Source: Bacillota bacterium (GTDB taxonomy: Bacteria > Bacillota > Clostridia > Peptostreptococcales > Anaerovoracaceae). From it: a stretch of 6,525 nucleotides of DNA. The notes beneath the pieces are model-generated. The model searched no databases and was not told the origin of the DNA. It saw only the letters and a program-made list of their open reading frames with translations. A program made the translations under genes and the position numbers. This document shows, piece by piece, positions 1 through 5,373 of this stretch (position 1 is the stretch's first letter; every line of letters begins with the position of its first letter). The stretch is from positions 1 to 6,525 of the forward strand of contig JAFZRK010000114.1 in assembly GCA_017619905.1 (NCBI GenBank), given 5' to 3'.

Positions 1-170
1 ACGGCCCAGTCCTTCATGGCCTCGGCCACTGCGTTGGCAACGCCGATGTCCAGCTCGCTGCCCTCGTCTATGGTCTTCCTTAAGGACGCGTAGACGTCAG
101 ATGAAAGGTTCGCGCGCATTACGCGGTCGTCGAACACCAGGCTTCCGAAGAGATCAGTTACAGTACTCAT
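1..170 (-). CDS. glnN: Glutamine synthetase type III, N-terminal fragment
   Basis: The reverse strand encodes a protein starting MSTVTDLFGSLVFDDRVM and continuing with ANLSSDVYASLRKTID and IGVANAVAEAMKDWA, cut by the window edge after 56 codons. The FGSLVFDD.VM start and the VA..VA.AMKDWA block are what I recognise from type III glutamine synthetases, the large (about 700-residue) GlnN enzymes of Clostridia, Bacteroides and cyanobacteria that make glutamine from glutamate, ammonia and ATP in the cytoplasm. The catalytic domain lies outside the window. The ATG at 170-168 is preceded by AAGGAG (183-178) at 7 nt spacing, which fixes the start. A long leader with two attenuator modules precedes it, in keeping with nitrogen control. 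The family call rests on the N-terminus only but is fairly specific. Confidence 0.82.
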   Translation of the reverse strand, partial: MSTVTDLFGSLVFDDRVMRANLSSDVYASLRKTIDEGSELDIGVANAVAEAMKDWA

Positions 171-187
171 TTTTCTTCTCCTTTTCT

Positions 188-241
188 AAAACAAAAGACA
201 AAGGCTCTTTACGCGGAAATACAAAAGACGCCTTTGCCTTT
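188..241 (-). terminator. Rho-independent terminator B in the glnN leader
   Basis: On the minus strand, AAAGGCAAAGGC (241-230) and TCTTT (228-224) pair with AAAGA (210-206) and GCCTTTGTCTTT (205-194). This makes about 17 pairs with one bulged G at 229, one G-U pair and a loop at 223-211. TTTTGTTTT follows at 196-188, its first bases overlapping the stem base. The 5' arm contains all of ANTAR-type hairpin B, so the two folds exclude each other. The glnN ribosome binding site begins only 5 nt after the T tract, so the element acts just ahead of the gene. Confidence 0.72.
224..241 (-). promoter_or_regulatory. ANTAR-type antiterminator hairpin B (glnN leader)
   Basis: Stem AAAGGC (241-236) pairs with GTCTTT (229-224), six pairs including one G-U, closing the hexaloop AAAGGC (235-230). 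The loop has A at position 1 and G at position 4, the two bases conserved in RNA targets of ANTAR-domain antiterminators such as EutV and NasR. Its bases form part of the 5' arm of terminator B, so protein binding here would block terminator formation. The ANTAR regulator is not in the window; that it is nitrogen-responsive is inferred from glnN downstream. Confidence 0.66.
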
Positions 242-273
242 AAGCTGCTTATTGAGTTCTTGTCTTAATAATG

Positions 274-313
274 AAAAACGGGCCTCTTCGAGCTCAATTG
301 CTCAAAGACGCCC
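274..313 (-). terminator. Rho-independent terminator A in the glnN leader
   Basis: GGGCGTCTTTGAGC (313-300) pairs with GCTCGAAGAGGCCC (293-280), with one G-G mismatch (309/284), one G-U pair and the loop AATTGA (299-294). GTTTTTC follows, with T5 at 278-274. The first bases of the 5' arm are the loop and 3' arm of ANTAR-type hairpin A, so the structures are mutually exclusive. It lies about 40 nt downstream of the predicted transcript start and would stop transcription well before glnN. Confidence 0.72.
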
Positions 314-320
314 TTGCCTT
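305..320 (-). promoter_or_regulatory. ANTAR-type antiterminator hairpin A (glnN leader)
   Basis: Stem AAGGC (320-316) pairs with GTCTT (309-305), five pairs including one G-U, closing the hexaloop AAGGGC (315-310). A at loop position 1 and G at position 4 match the ANTAR-target rule. The hairpin starts within a few nucleotides of the predicted transcript start and overlaps the 5' arm of terminator A. The core GCAAGGGCGT differs by one base from the core of hairpin B and of the hairpin at 5358-5373. Confidence 0.62.
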
Positions 321-328
321 ATATGAAA

Positions 329-357
329 TATATACACCCCGGCCGGCGGTCTGTCAA
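329..357 (-). promoter_or_regulatory. Promoter of glnN
   Basis: TTGACA (357-352), a 17-nt spacer and TATATA (334-329) read toward glnN. This is a full consensus -35 and a near-consensus -10 for the housekeeping sigma factor. The predicted transcript start is near 322, leaving a leader of about 150 nt that contains both attenuator modules. A strong unregulated-looking promoter followed by terminators suggests that control occurs after initiation. Confidence 0.75.
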
Positions 358-371
358 CAGTTTTTTTTACA

Positions 372-515
372 GCGGAGGCCTGCCTGTGTTCACGGACACG
401 CTCCCGCTAACAGGGGACCCTCCCAACGGTACTAAGCTCCGTCTTCGCCTAAAGCTCGCCGGTCGCTAAGGACCGGGTTCCCTGATTGTCCGTCGAACAC
501 AGGCATTCCCTCCGC
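372..515 (-). ncRNA. Candidate structured RNA with long closing stem, class unknown
   Basis: Three stacked complementary segments close the element: 372-378 with 509-515 (7 bp), 381-391 with 495-505 (11 bp) and 393-398 with 487-492 (6 bp), 24 perfect pairs separated by small internal loops. Inside, 411-418 pairs with 477-484, 459-464 with 471-476 (loop 465-470), and 426-429 with 439-442. Long paired arms around a branched, about 145-nt core are typical of stable regulatory RNAs. The overall shape recalls 6S RNA, but I see no clear 6S bubble and do not claim that class. The strand is uncertain. A TATAAT on the minus strand (524-519) sits a few bases outside the stem, favouring minus. One inner pair (416/479) is G-U if transcribed from plus but A-C if from minus, weakly favouring plus. 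No T-tract follows on either strand. Confidence 0.5.
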
Positions 516-518
516 CTA

Positions 519-546
519 ATTATACCCAGCCGCAGACACGCGTCCG
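519..546 (-). promoter_or_regulatory. Possible promoter for the structured RNA
   Basis: TATAAT (524-519) is a perfect -10 box on the minus strand. The best -35 is CGGACG (546-541) at 16 nt, matching only three of six consensus bases. A start 6 to 7 nt downstream of the -10 would place the 5' end at the base of the long stem (about 512-515), which is the main reason to take it seriously. Confidence 0.42.
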
Positions 547-568
547 CCGCAATAACATCAGTTACAGC

Positions 569-595
569 AACGCCCGCTGACCGGGACCCGGCGTT
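569..595. repeat. Short imperfect inverted repeat in the divergent intergenic region
   Basis: AACGCC (569-574) and GGCGTT (590-595) are complementary. The enclosed bases include CCGGGACCCGG (581-591), a nearly perfect palindrome that overlaps the right arm. No T-run follows on either strand, so it does not look like a terminator. It could be a protein-binding site between the glnN side and the ktrB side, or chance in GC-rich DNA. The rest of 525-601 holds nothing else I can support. Confidence 0.25.
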
Positions 596-601
596 AATAC
601 A

Positions 602-658
602 ATCTTAATTCCGGCAAGGGCGCCCTTAACACCATCTTTGTGAGCCCCGTATTAAGAT
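602..658 (+). promoter_or_regulatory. Putative ktrB promoter with flanking inverted operator half-sites
   Basis: TTAACA (626-631), an 18-nt spacer and TATTAA (650-655) form a plausible housekeeping promoter with a start near 662 and a leader of roughly 27 nt before the ktrB ATG. ATCTTAAT (602-609) and its exact reverse complement ATTAAGAT (651-658) flank it. The upstream copy would sit near -55 and the downstream copy overlaps the -10. Such placement would suit binding by a regulator such as KdpE, but no known KdpE consensus is evident. An alternative -10 is TACAAT at 598-603, without a good -35. Confidence 0.4.
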
Positions 659-688
659 ATTGCCATAATAAGCGCAGAGAGGATCATC

Positions 689-2020
689 ATGGGCAGACCT
701 TCCATCTGGAAAAAGTTCACATCGTTCAGGATAATAATCGCGGGCTTTGCGGCTGTCATCATGACAGGCACGCTTCTGCTCGCTCTGCCTGTATCCTCCG
801 CGAACGGACATTGGACGCCTGCCGGGGACGCTTTGTTCACAGCCACATCTGCTGTCTGCGTTACAGGCCTTGTCGTAAGGGATACCGCTTTGTCCTGGTC
901 GTTGTTCGGCCAGATAGTGATACTGCTGCTCATCCAGATCGGCGGACTTGGGATAATAACAATTACAGCCATGGCCGCGGCAGCGTCGGGAAGGAGAATA
1001 TCCCTTCTTGAGCGCAGCATGCTTCAAGAGTGCATCTCCGCGCATCAGCTTGGCGGCATCGTGAAGCTGACAGGCTTCATCTTTAAAACAGCGCTTATTA
1101 CGGAGCTGGCCGGGGCGGCGCTTATGCTGCCGGCTTTCTGCTCCGCTTTCGGAACGGCAGGAATATGGATGGCCGTATTCCATTCCGTTTCCGCGTTCTG
1201 CAACGCAGGCTTCGACATAATGGGAAACATGACAGGCGAGTACTCCTCCCTCACCTGTTTCAGCAGCAGCCCCGGGGTCGTGATCCCGATATGCTTACTT
1301 ATAATGATCGGCGGCATAGGTTTTCTGACATGGGACGACATCGCGAAAAACAAACTTAGATTCCGGAAATACCGCATGCAAAGCAAAGTCATCCTTACCG
1401 TAACCGCCTTTCTTATCGCGATCCCGGCGGCTGTTTTCTTCTTCAGCGATCTTTCCGGACTGCCTCTGAAGGAGCGTATCTGCGCTTCGATCTTCCAGGC
1501 GATTACGCCGCGGACGGCAGGATTCAACACCGTGGAAATAGGCAGCTTCACAAGCGCGGGGCGCGCCATGCTTGTAGTCCTGATGCTGATCGGCGGCGCT
1601 CCCGGTTCCACGGCTGGCGGCATGAAGACCACCACCTTCGCGGTGCTTCTGGCGAACGTCGCATCCGTAGTGCGCCGCAGAAAAGACCCTAAGCTCTTCA
1701 ACCGGAGGATACATGAGGACACCGTAAAAAGCGCTTCCACGCTTATGATAATGTATCTTCTTCTCGCGCTGCCGGGAGCATTCATCTTAAGCGCAGCCGA
1801 GGGACTTCCCTTCGGGCCGTGCATTTTTGAAACAGCCTCCGCCATTGGCACCGTAGGTCTGTCATACGGGATCACTCCCACGCTCGGAGCGCTGTCCAGG
1901 ACGGCTCTGATAGGCCTGATGTTCTTCGGCAGAGTCGGCGGACTGACCCTGCTCTCCGCGGCAGTAACCACCAGACCGGAGACCGCGCAGTACCCGGCGG
2001 GGAAGATCAACGTAGGATAA
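689..2020 (+). CDS. ktrB: KtrB/TrkH-type potassium uptake channel subunit
   Basis: This 443-residue membrane protein is the ion-translocating subunit of a Ktr-type K+ (often Na+-coupled) uptake system. The four pore-loop repeats of the SKT superfamily are visible: TSAVCVTGL (53-61), SAFCNAGFD (168-176), AITPRTAGFN (271-280) and ASAIGTVGL (383-391). Each has its selectivity-filter glycine (G60, G174, G278, G390). The signature APGSTAGGMKTTTF follows the third repeat and matches the intramembrane gating-loop region of KtrB. Length and the C-terminal QYPAGKINVG ending are normal for clostridial KtrB and shorter than proteobacterial TrkH. The ATG at 689 has GAGAGG (677-682) 6 nt upstream. Its stop lies 14 nt before ktrA, so the two are cotranscribed and the RCK partner is supplied next door. 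Confidence 0.93.
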   Translation: MGRPSIWKKFTSFRIIIAGFAAVIMTGTLLLALPVSSANGHWTPAGDALFTATSAVCVTGLVVRDTALSWSLFGQIVILLLIQIGGLGIITITAMAAAASGRRISLLERSMLQECISAHQLGGIVKLTGFIFKTALITELAGAALMLPAFCSAFGTAGIWMAVFHSVSAFCNAGFDIMGNMTGEYSSLTCFSSSPGVVIPICLLIMIGGIGFLTWDDIAKNKLRFRKYRMQSKVILTVTAFLIAIPAAVFFFSDLSGLPLKERICASIFQAITPRTAGFNTVEIGSFTSAGRAMLVVLMLIGGAPGSTAGGMKTTTFAVLLANVASVVRRRKDPKLFNRRIHEDTVKSASTLMIMYLLLALPGAFILSAAEGLPFGPCIFETASAIGTVGLSYGITPTLGALSRTALIGLMFFGRVGGLTLLSAAVTTRPETAQYPAGKINVG

Positions 2021-2034
2021 AAGAAGGTGAAGAC

Positions 2035-2682
2035 ATGAAATCCGTTTTACTTATAGGAACCAACCGCTTCGGCTCGCTTCTGGCCAGACAGTTCCACGAA
2101 CTTGGACATCAGGTAATGGCCGTGGACAAGGAGGAAGAACGCATCAACAATGTTCTGCCATACGTTACGGACGCGCAGATAGGCGACAGCACCAACGAGG
2201 CTTTTCTGCGCTCTCTTGACGTAAGCGGGTACGACGTGTGCATAGTCACCATAGGCGGCGATTTCCAGAGCTCGCTGGAGACCACGTCTCTGCTGAAGGA
2301 GCTTGGCGGAAGGCTGGTAGTATCCCGCGCGGACCGCGAAGTGCAGGCAAAATTCCTGCTCCGCAACGGCGCGGACGAGGTGCTCAATCCGGAAAAGCAG
2401 ATCGCCGAATGGGCCGCCATACGCTACGGCTCGGACCACATTCTGGACTACATGAAGCTGGACGACGACCACGCCATATTCGAAGTTCCGGTCCCCGCGG
2501 AATGGTCCGGAAAGAACATCGGGCAGATAGACATACGCAGAAGGTACGGCATAAACATCATGGCGGTCAAGCAGAACGGGAAGATGGATCTTTCAATAAC
2601 CCCGGAGACCGTTCTGGACAGCAGCAAGACCATGCTGGTCCTGGGAGAACAGCGCGCGATACGCAAATGTTTCCGTCTGTAG
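2035..2682 (+). CDS. ktrA: KtrA/TrkA-type RCK gating subunit of potassium uptake
   Basis: This 215-residue cytoplasmic protein should form the octameric ring that gates KtrB. Residues 1 to about 130 are an RCK_N Rossmann domain. The dinucleotide loop reads IGTNRFG (7-13), and the acidic residue ending the second strand is D31 (MAVDKEEE), as in KtrA proteins that bind ATP/ADP or NAD(H). Residues about 135-215 are an RCK_C domain (FEVPVPAEWSGKNI, YGINIMAVK, MLVLGE); RCK_C domains of Gram-positive KtrA bind c-di-AMP, which closes the channel. The loop has Asn at position 10 where the usual GxGxxG has its middle glycine. Start choice: ATG 2035 with AAGGTG (2024-2029) upstream. The length is typical of the family. 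Confidence 0.92.
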   Translation: MKSVLLIGTNRFGSLLARQFHELGHQVMAVDKEEERINNVLPYVTDAQIGDSTNEAFLRSLDVSGYDVCIVTIGGDFQSSLETTSLLKELGGRLVVSRADREVQAKFLLRNGADEVLNPEKQIAEWAAIRYGSDHILDYMKLDDDHAIFEVPVPAEWSGKNIGQIDIRRRYGINIMAVKQNGKMDLSITPETVLDSSKTMLVLGEQRAIRKCFRL

Positions 2683-2699
2683 TTGCAGACTGAACTTTG

Positions 2700-2708
2700 T
2701 GGTATAAT
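2700..2708 (+). promoter_or_regulatory. Possible internal extended -10 promoter for kdpDE
   Basis: The 61-nt gap between ktrA and kdpD contains TGG-TATAAT (2700-2708), a perfect -10 with the TGn extension that can replace a good -35. The only -35-like hexamer nearby, TTGCAG (2683-2688), is too close at 14 nt. A start near 2715 would give a leader of about 29 nt before kdpD. It could supply basal sensor and regulator independently of ktrBA. Confidence 0.5.
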
Positions 2709-2743
2709 CTCTGTATCGATCCGAAACTCAGGGAGAGAATAAC

Positions 2744-4609
2744 ATGGTCAGGAATACGGAGACCGCGGAGCACATACTTGTCTGCCTCTCGCCGTCCCCA
2801 TCAAATCCTAAAGTAGTCGAAGCAGCCGCAGGAATAGCGGATGCTTTTAACGCGTCTCTCACAGCCCTTTATGTAAAACCCACCAATTACGACTCCCTTC
2901 CGGAAGAGGACAAGGCAAGGCTGCAGAACAACATACGCTTTGCCGAACAGAAAGGCGCGTCCATCACCACCATAACGGGCGACGACGTCCCTGCGCAGAT
3001 CGCGGAATACGCCCACATCTCCGAGACCACTAAGATAGTCGCCGGCCGCAGCGGCATGCAGAAGCGCCACTTCTGGAGCAGGCCGCCGCTTACCGAGCAG
3101 CTCATCCTTAACGTCCCGGACGTGGACGTGTACATCATTCCGGATTCCGTAGCGGATCTTAAGCAGCAGAAGGAAAAACTCTACACCGGACACCAGATCC
3201 GTCCGGCGCTGAAAGACCTGATAATAACCGTTCTGATCCTGGCTGCATGCACGGGCATCGGCCTGCTGTTCACTCAGTTCGGGTTCTCGGAGTCTAACAT
3301 CATTACGGTATTCATACTGGGCGTTCTGGTGATCTCCGTAATAACCGTAAGCCCGCTTTTCGGTGCGCTGGGATCTCTTGCCAGCGTGCTGCTGTTCAAC
3401 TGGTTCTTCATCGATCCTAAGTTCAGCTTCCACACCTACGAGGCGGAATACCCGGTCACCTTTGCCATAATGCTGATTTCTTCGCTGATAACCGGCACTC
3501 TGGCAAACAGGATAAAGCGGAACGCAAGGCAGTCTGCCCGCGAAGCGTTCAGGACCAAGATCCTGCTTGACACCAGCCAGCTTCTGCAGAAAGCCGGTAC
3601 TTCCGACGAGATCCTTCGCATAACCGCGGACCAGATAATAATGCTTCTTGAACGTGAAGTTACCATCATACCAGGGTCCGATAAAGACAGCGGCGAATTC
3701 CGCGCGGAGCAGAACGACGCCGATATCCAGTACTACTCGATAAGCCTTAACGACTACAGCTACGGCGCCATCGCGGTGAAACTGAACGGGAGACCGCTGG
3801 AACCGTTCGAGAACAACATACTGATGTCCATGCTTGCCGAATGCGCCCTGGCTCTGGAGAATCTGCGCAACGCCGAGGAGAAGGAACAGGCGGCCCTGAT
3901 GGCACGCAACGAGCAGCTCCGCTCCAACCTCCTGCGCTCAATCTCCCACGACATTCGCACGCCTCTTACGTCCATCTCCGGCAACGCCAGCAACCTGCTT
4001 TCGCACTACCGGCAGCTGGACGACGAGACCCGCGAGCAGATATTCTCCGACATCTACGACGACTCCGAATGGCTGATCGATCTTGTGGAGAATCTGCTGT
4101 CGATATCACGCATTGAAAACGGACAGATGGACCTGCACCTGTCTTCGGAAGTCCTGGGCGACGTAATAGAAGAAGCTCTTAAGCACACGGACAGGAACGC
4201 CTCGCGGCATAACATCTCCGTCCGCGGCACCGACGACATACTGCTGGTGAACATGGAAGCCAAGCTTATAATGCAGGTGCTTATAAACCTTGTAAACAAC
4301 GCGATCAAGAACACCCAGGACGGGTCGGACATAATCATAGAGAGCAGACAGGACGGAAACGAAGCGATAGTAACGGTGCGCGACAACGGACCGGGCATCC
4401 CGGACGACATCAAGCCGCACGTGTTCGAAATGTTCTATACCGGTCAGAATAAAGTGGCGGACGGACGCAGAGGTCTGGGCCTGGGTCTGGCCCTGTGCAG
4501 ATCCATAGTGGAGGCGCATCACGGCAGCATAACGCTCACCGACAACAAGCCCTCCGGGTGCTGCTTTACCGTTTCTTTACCGCTCAGCGAGGTGAAAGTA
4601 GATGAATAA
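2744..4609 (+). CDS. kdpD: Short KdpD-type sensor histidine kinase (USP, 4 TM, GAF, kinase)
   Basis: A 621-residue membrane sensor kinase predicted to phosphorylate the adjacent KdpE. Domain order: a universal-stress-protein domain (about 8-140) containing S16-P-S18, twenty residues, then LTALY (39-43), near the c-di-AMP motif SXS-X20-FTAXY known in KdpD; four membrane helices (about 159-178, 186-203, 205-223, 238-254) with the KdpD-typical FNWFFIDPKFSF between the third and fourth; a GAF-like domain (about 270-385); HisKA with SISHDIRTPLT and phospho-acceptor H402; and HATPase_c with the N box (N519), DNGPGIP (547-553) and GLGLG (577-581). All kinase motifs are intact. The roughly 200-residue N-terminal KdpD domain with its Walker A motif, present in the 894-residue E. 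coli protein, is absent, and the 61-nt upstream gap has no room for it. AGGGAG (2730-2735) precedes the ATG by 8 nt. Confidence 0.92.
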   Translation: MVRNTETAEHILVCLSPSPSNPKVVEAAAGIADAFNASLTALYVKPTNYDSLPEEDKARLQNNIRFAEQKGASITTITGDDVPAQIAEYAHISETTKIVAGRSGMQKRHFWSRPPLTEQLILNVPDVDVYIIPDSVADLKQQKEKLYTGHQIRPALKDLIITVLILAACTGIGLLFTQFGFSESNIITVFILGVLVISVITVSPLFGALGSLASVLLFNWFFIDPKFSFHTYEAEYPVTFAIMLISSLITGTLANRIKRNARQSAREAFRTKILLDTSQLLQKAGTSDEILRITADQIIMLLEREVTIIPGSDKDSGEFRAEQNDADIQYYSISLNDYSYGAIAVKLNGRPLEPFENNILMSMLAECALALENLRNAEEKEQAALMARNEQLRSNLLRSISHDIRTPLTSISGNASNLLSHYRQLDDETREQIFSDIYDDSEWLIDLVENLLSISRIENGQMDLHLSSEVLGDVIEEALKHTDRNASRHNISVRGTDDILLVNMEAKLIMQVLINLVNNAIKNTQDGSDIIIESRQDGNEAIVTVRDNGPGIPDDIKPHVFEMFYTGQNKVADGRRGLGLGLALCRSIVEAHHGSITLTDNKPSGCCFTVSLPLSEVKVDE

Positions 4610-5303
4610 CCCTGTGGTACTGGTGATAGAGGACGACGTCCCCGTGCGCAACCTGATAGTCACCACGCTAAAGACTCACGAATACAGGTTCCTTACTGCC
4701 AAAGACGGCGCCGAGGCAATAATGATGGCCTCCTCCCATAATCCGGACGTGGTCTTTCTGGATCTGGGGCTGCCGGACATGGACGGAATAGACGTGATAC
4801 GCCAGATAAGGAGCTGGTCCAACATGCCCATAATCGTTATCAGCGCGCGCAGCGAAGATACTGACAAGATAGAAGCTCTGGACGCGGGCGCGGACGATTA
4901 CCTTACCAAGCCGTTCTCCGTGGAGGAACTGCTTGCGCGTCTGCGCGTCACCTTAAGGCGGCTGTCCCTTATTAACAGCGACAGCGCCGGTGACCGCTCC
5001 GTCTACACCAACGGAAAACTGACTATAGACTACGCCGCCGGAGTAGCATGCCTGGATGGCGAGGAACTAAAGCTGACTTCAATGGAATACAAGCTTTTGT
5101 GCCTTCTTGCGAAGAACACCGGCAAGGTGCTGACGCACACTTACATAACCCAGAGCATCTGGGGCAGGAACTGGGACAGCGACATTGCCTCCCTGCGCGT
5201 GTTCATGACAACGCTTCGCAAAAAGATAGAGCCGGATCGGGACTCTCCCAAGTACATCCAGACCCACGTGGGCATAGGATACCGCATGCTCAGAGTCGAT
5301 TGA
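4602..5303 (+). CDS. kdpE: KdpE-type OmpR-family response regulator
   Basis: A 233-residue DNA-binding response regulator. The receiver domain (about 4-118) has the acidic pair D11/D12, phospho-acceptor D54 in FLDLGLPDMDG, the switch residue S81 (IVISARSE) and K103 in YLTKPF. A winged-helix OmpR-type domain (about 135-233) shows LTSMEYKLLCLLAKN, GKVLTH, LRVFMTTLRKKIE and the final hairpin HVGIGYRM. The receiver plus winged helix and the gene order make KdpE the best name. The ATG overlaps the last 8 bp of kdpD (ATGAATAA), implying translational coupling, and GAGGTG (4589-4594) lies 7 nt upstream. The likely target is the promoter upstream of ktrB, since no kdpFABC is present; this is inference. 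Confidence 0.93.
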   Translation: MNNPVVLVIEDDVPVRNLIVTTLKTHEYRFLTAKDGAEAIMMASSHNPDVVFLDLGLPDMDGIDVIRQIRSWSNMPIIVISARSEDTDKIEALDAGADDYLTKPFSVEELLARLRVTLRRLSLINSDSAGDRSVYTNGKLTIDYAAGVACLDGEELKLTSMEYKLLCLLAKNTGKVLTHTYITQSIWGRNWDSDIASLRVFMTTLRKKIEPDRDSPKYIQTHVGIGYRMLRVD

Positions 5304-5313
5304 TATTAATATC
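5302..5313. repeat. 12-bp perfect palindrome at the end of kdpE
   Basis: GATATTAATATC overlaps the kdpE stop codon (TGA 5301-5303) and ends 8 bp before the -35 of the next promoter. It has no loop and no T-tract, so it is a poor terminator. Its position could suit an operator for the downstream gene, or it may be chance. No other terminator is visible after kdpE, so read-through into the next leader is possible. Confidence 0.3.
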
Positions 5314-5321
5314 GGTAGCTA

Positions 5322-5351
5322 TTGACAAGCGGCCTTCCGCGGTGCTATAGT
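5322..5351 (+). promoter_or_regulatory. Promoter of the dikinase-like gene
   Basis: TTGACA (5322-5327), an 18-nt spacer and TATAGT (5346-5351) form a near-consensus housekeeping promoter. A start near 5358 would place the ANTAR-type hairpin at the extreme 5' end of the transcript, the same arrangement as in the glnN leader. Confidence 0.75.
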
Positions 5352-5357
5352 GATAGA

Positions 5358-5373
5358 GAAGCAAAGGCGTTTC
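5358..5373 (+). promoter_or_regulatory. ANTAR-type antiterminator hairpin in front of the dikinase-like gene
   Basis: Stem GAAGC (5358-5362) pairs with GTTTC (5369-5373), five pairs including one G-U, closing the hexaloop AAAGGC (5363-5368) with A at position 1 and G at position 4. The loop is identical to that of glnN hairpin B, and the decamer GCAAAGGCGT (5361-5370) is shared exactly. Loop bases 5366-5368 and the 3' arm are reused in the following terminator, so the two folds compete. Only one such hairpin is present here, whereas described ANTAR targets usually have two. Confidence 0.64.

Noticed and set aside
351..368. CTGTCAACAG followed by T8 as a terminator on the plus strand
   Set aside because: The hairpin would have four pairs and a two-base loop, too weak. 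The sequence is better explained as the -35 region of the glnN promoter on the other strand.
372..515. A c-di-AMP (ydaO-type) riboswitch upstream of ktrB
   Set aside because: The context is right and GGGGACCC is present, but the other conserved blocks, such as GGGGUGAAUC and CAGCUAACCUCG in order, are absent. The helix pattern is also different, and the element lies over 170 bp upstream with no terminator before ktrB.
372..515. SRP RNA, tmRNA, RNase P RNA or T-box leader
   Set aside because: I found none of their signature motifs on either strand (for example the SRP GGAAG tetraloop region, the tmRNA 3' TTCGA-type tRNA arm, or the T-box GGGTGGNACCGCG).
611..627. A fourth AAGGGC hexaloop (616-621) flanked by GGC and GCC on the plus strand upstream of ktrB
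   Set aside because: The stem would have only three pairs, the same bases form the perfect palindrome AAGGGCGCCCTT (616-627), and no terminator follows. It lacks the overlap seen in the other three sites.
1045..2010. Open frame of 321 codons on the minus strand
   Set aside because: It is exactly antisense to ktrB, whose four pore repeats are intact, and the translated product has no recognisable family features.
2683..2688. TTGCAG as the -35 of the internal kdpD promoter
   Set aside because: Spacing to TATAAT is only 14 nt. The extended -10 (TGG) is a better explanation for activity.
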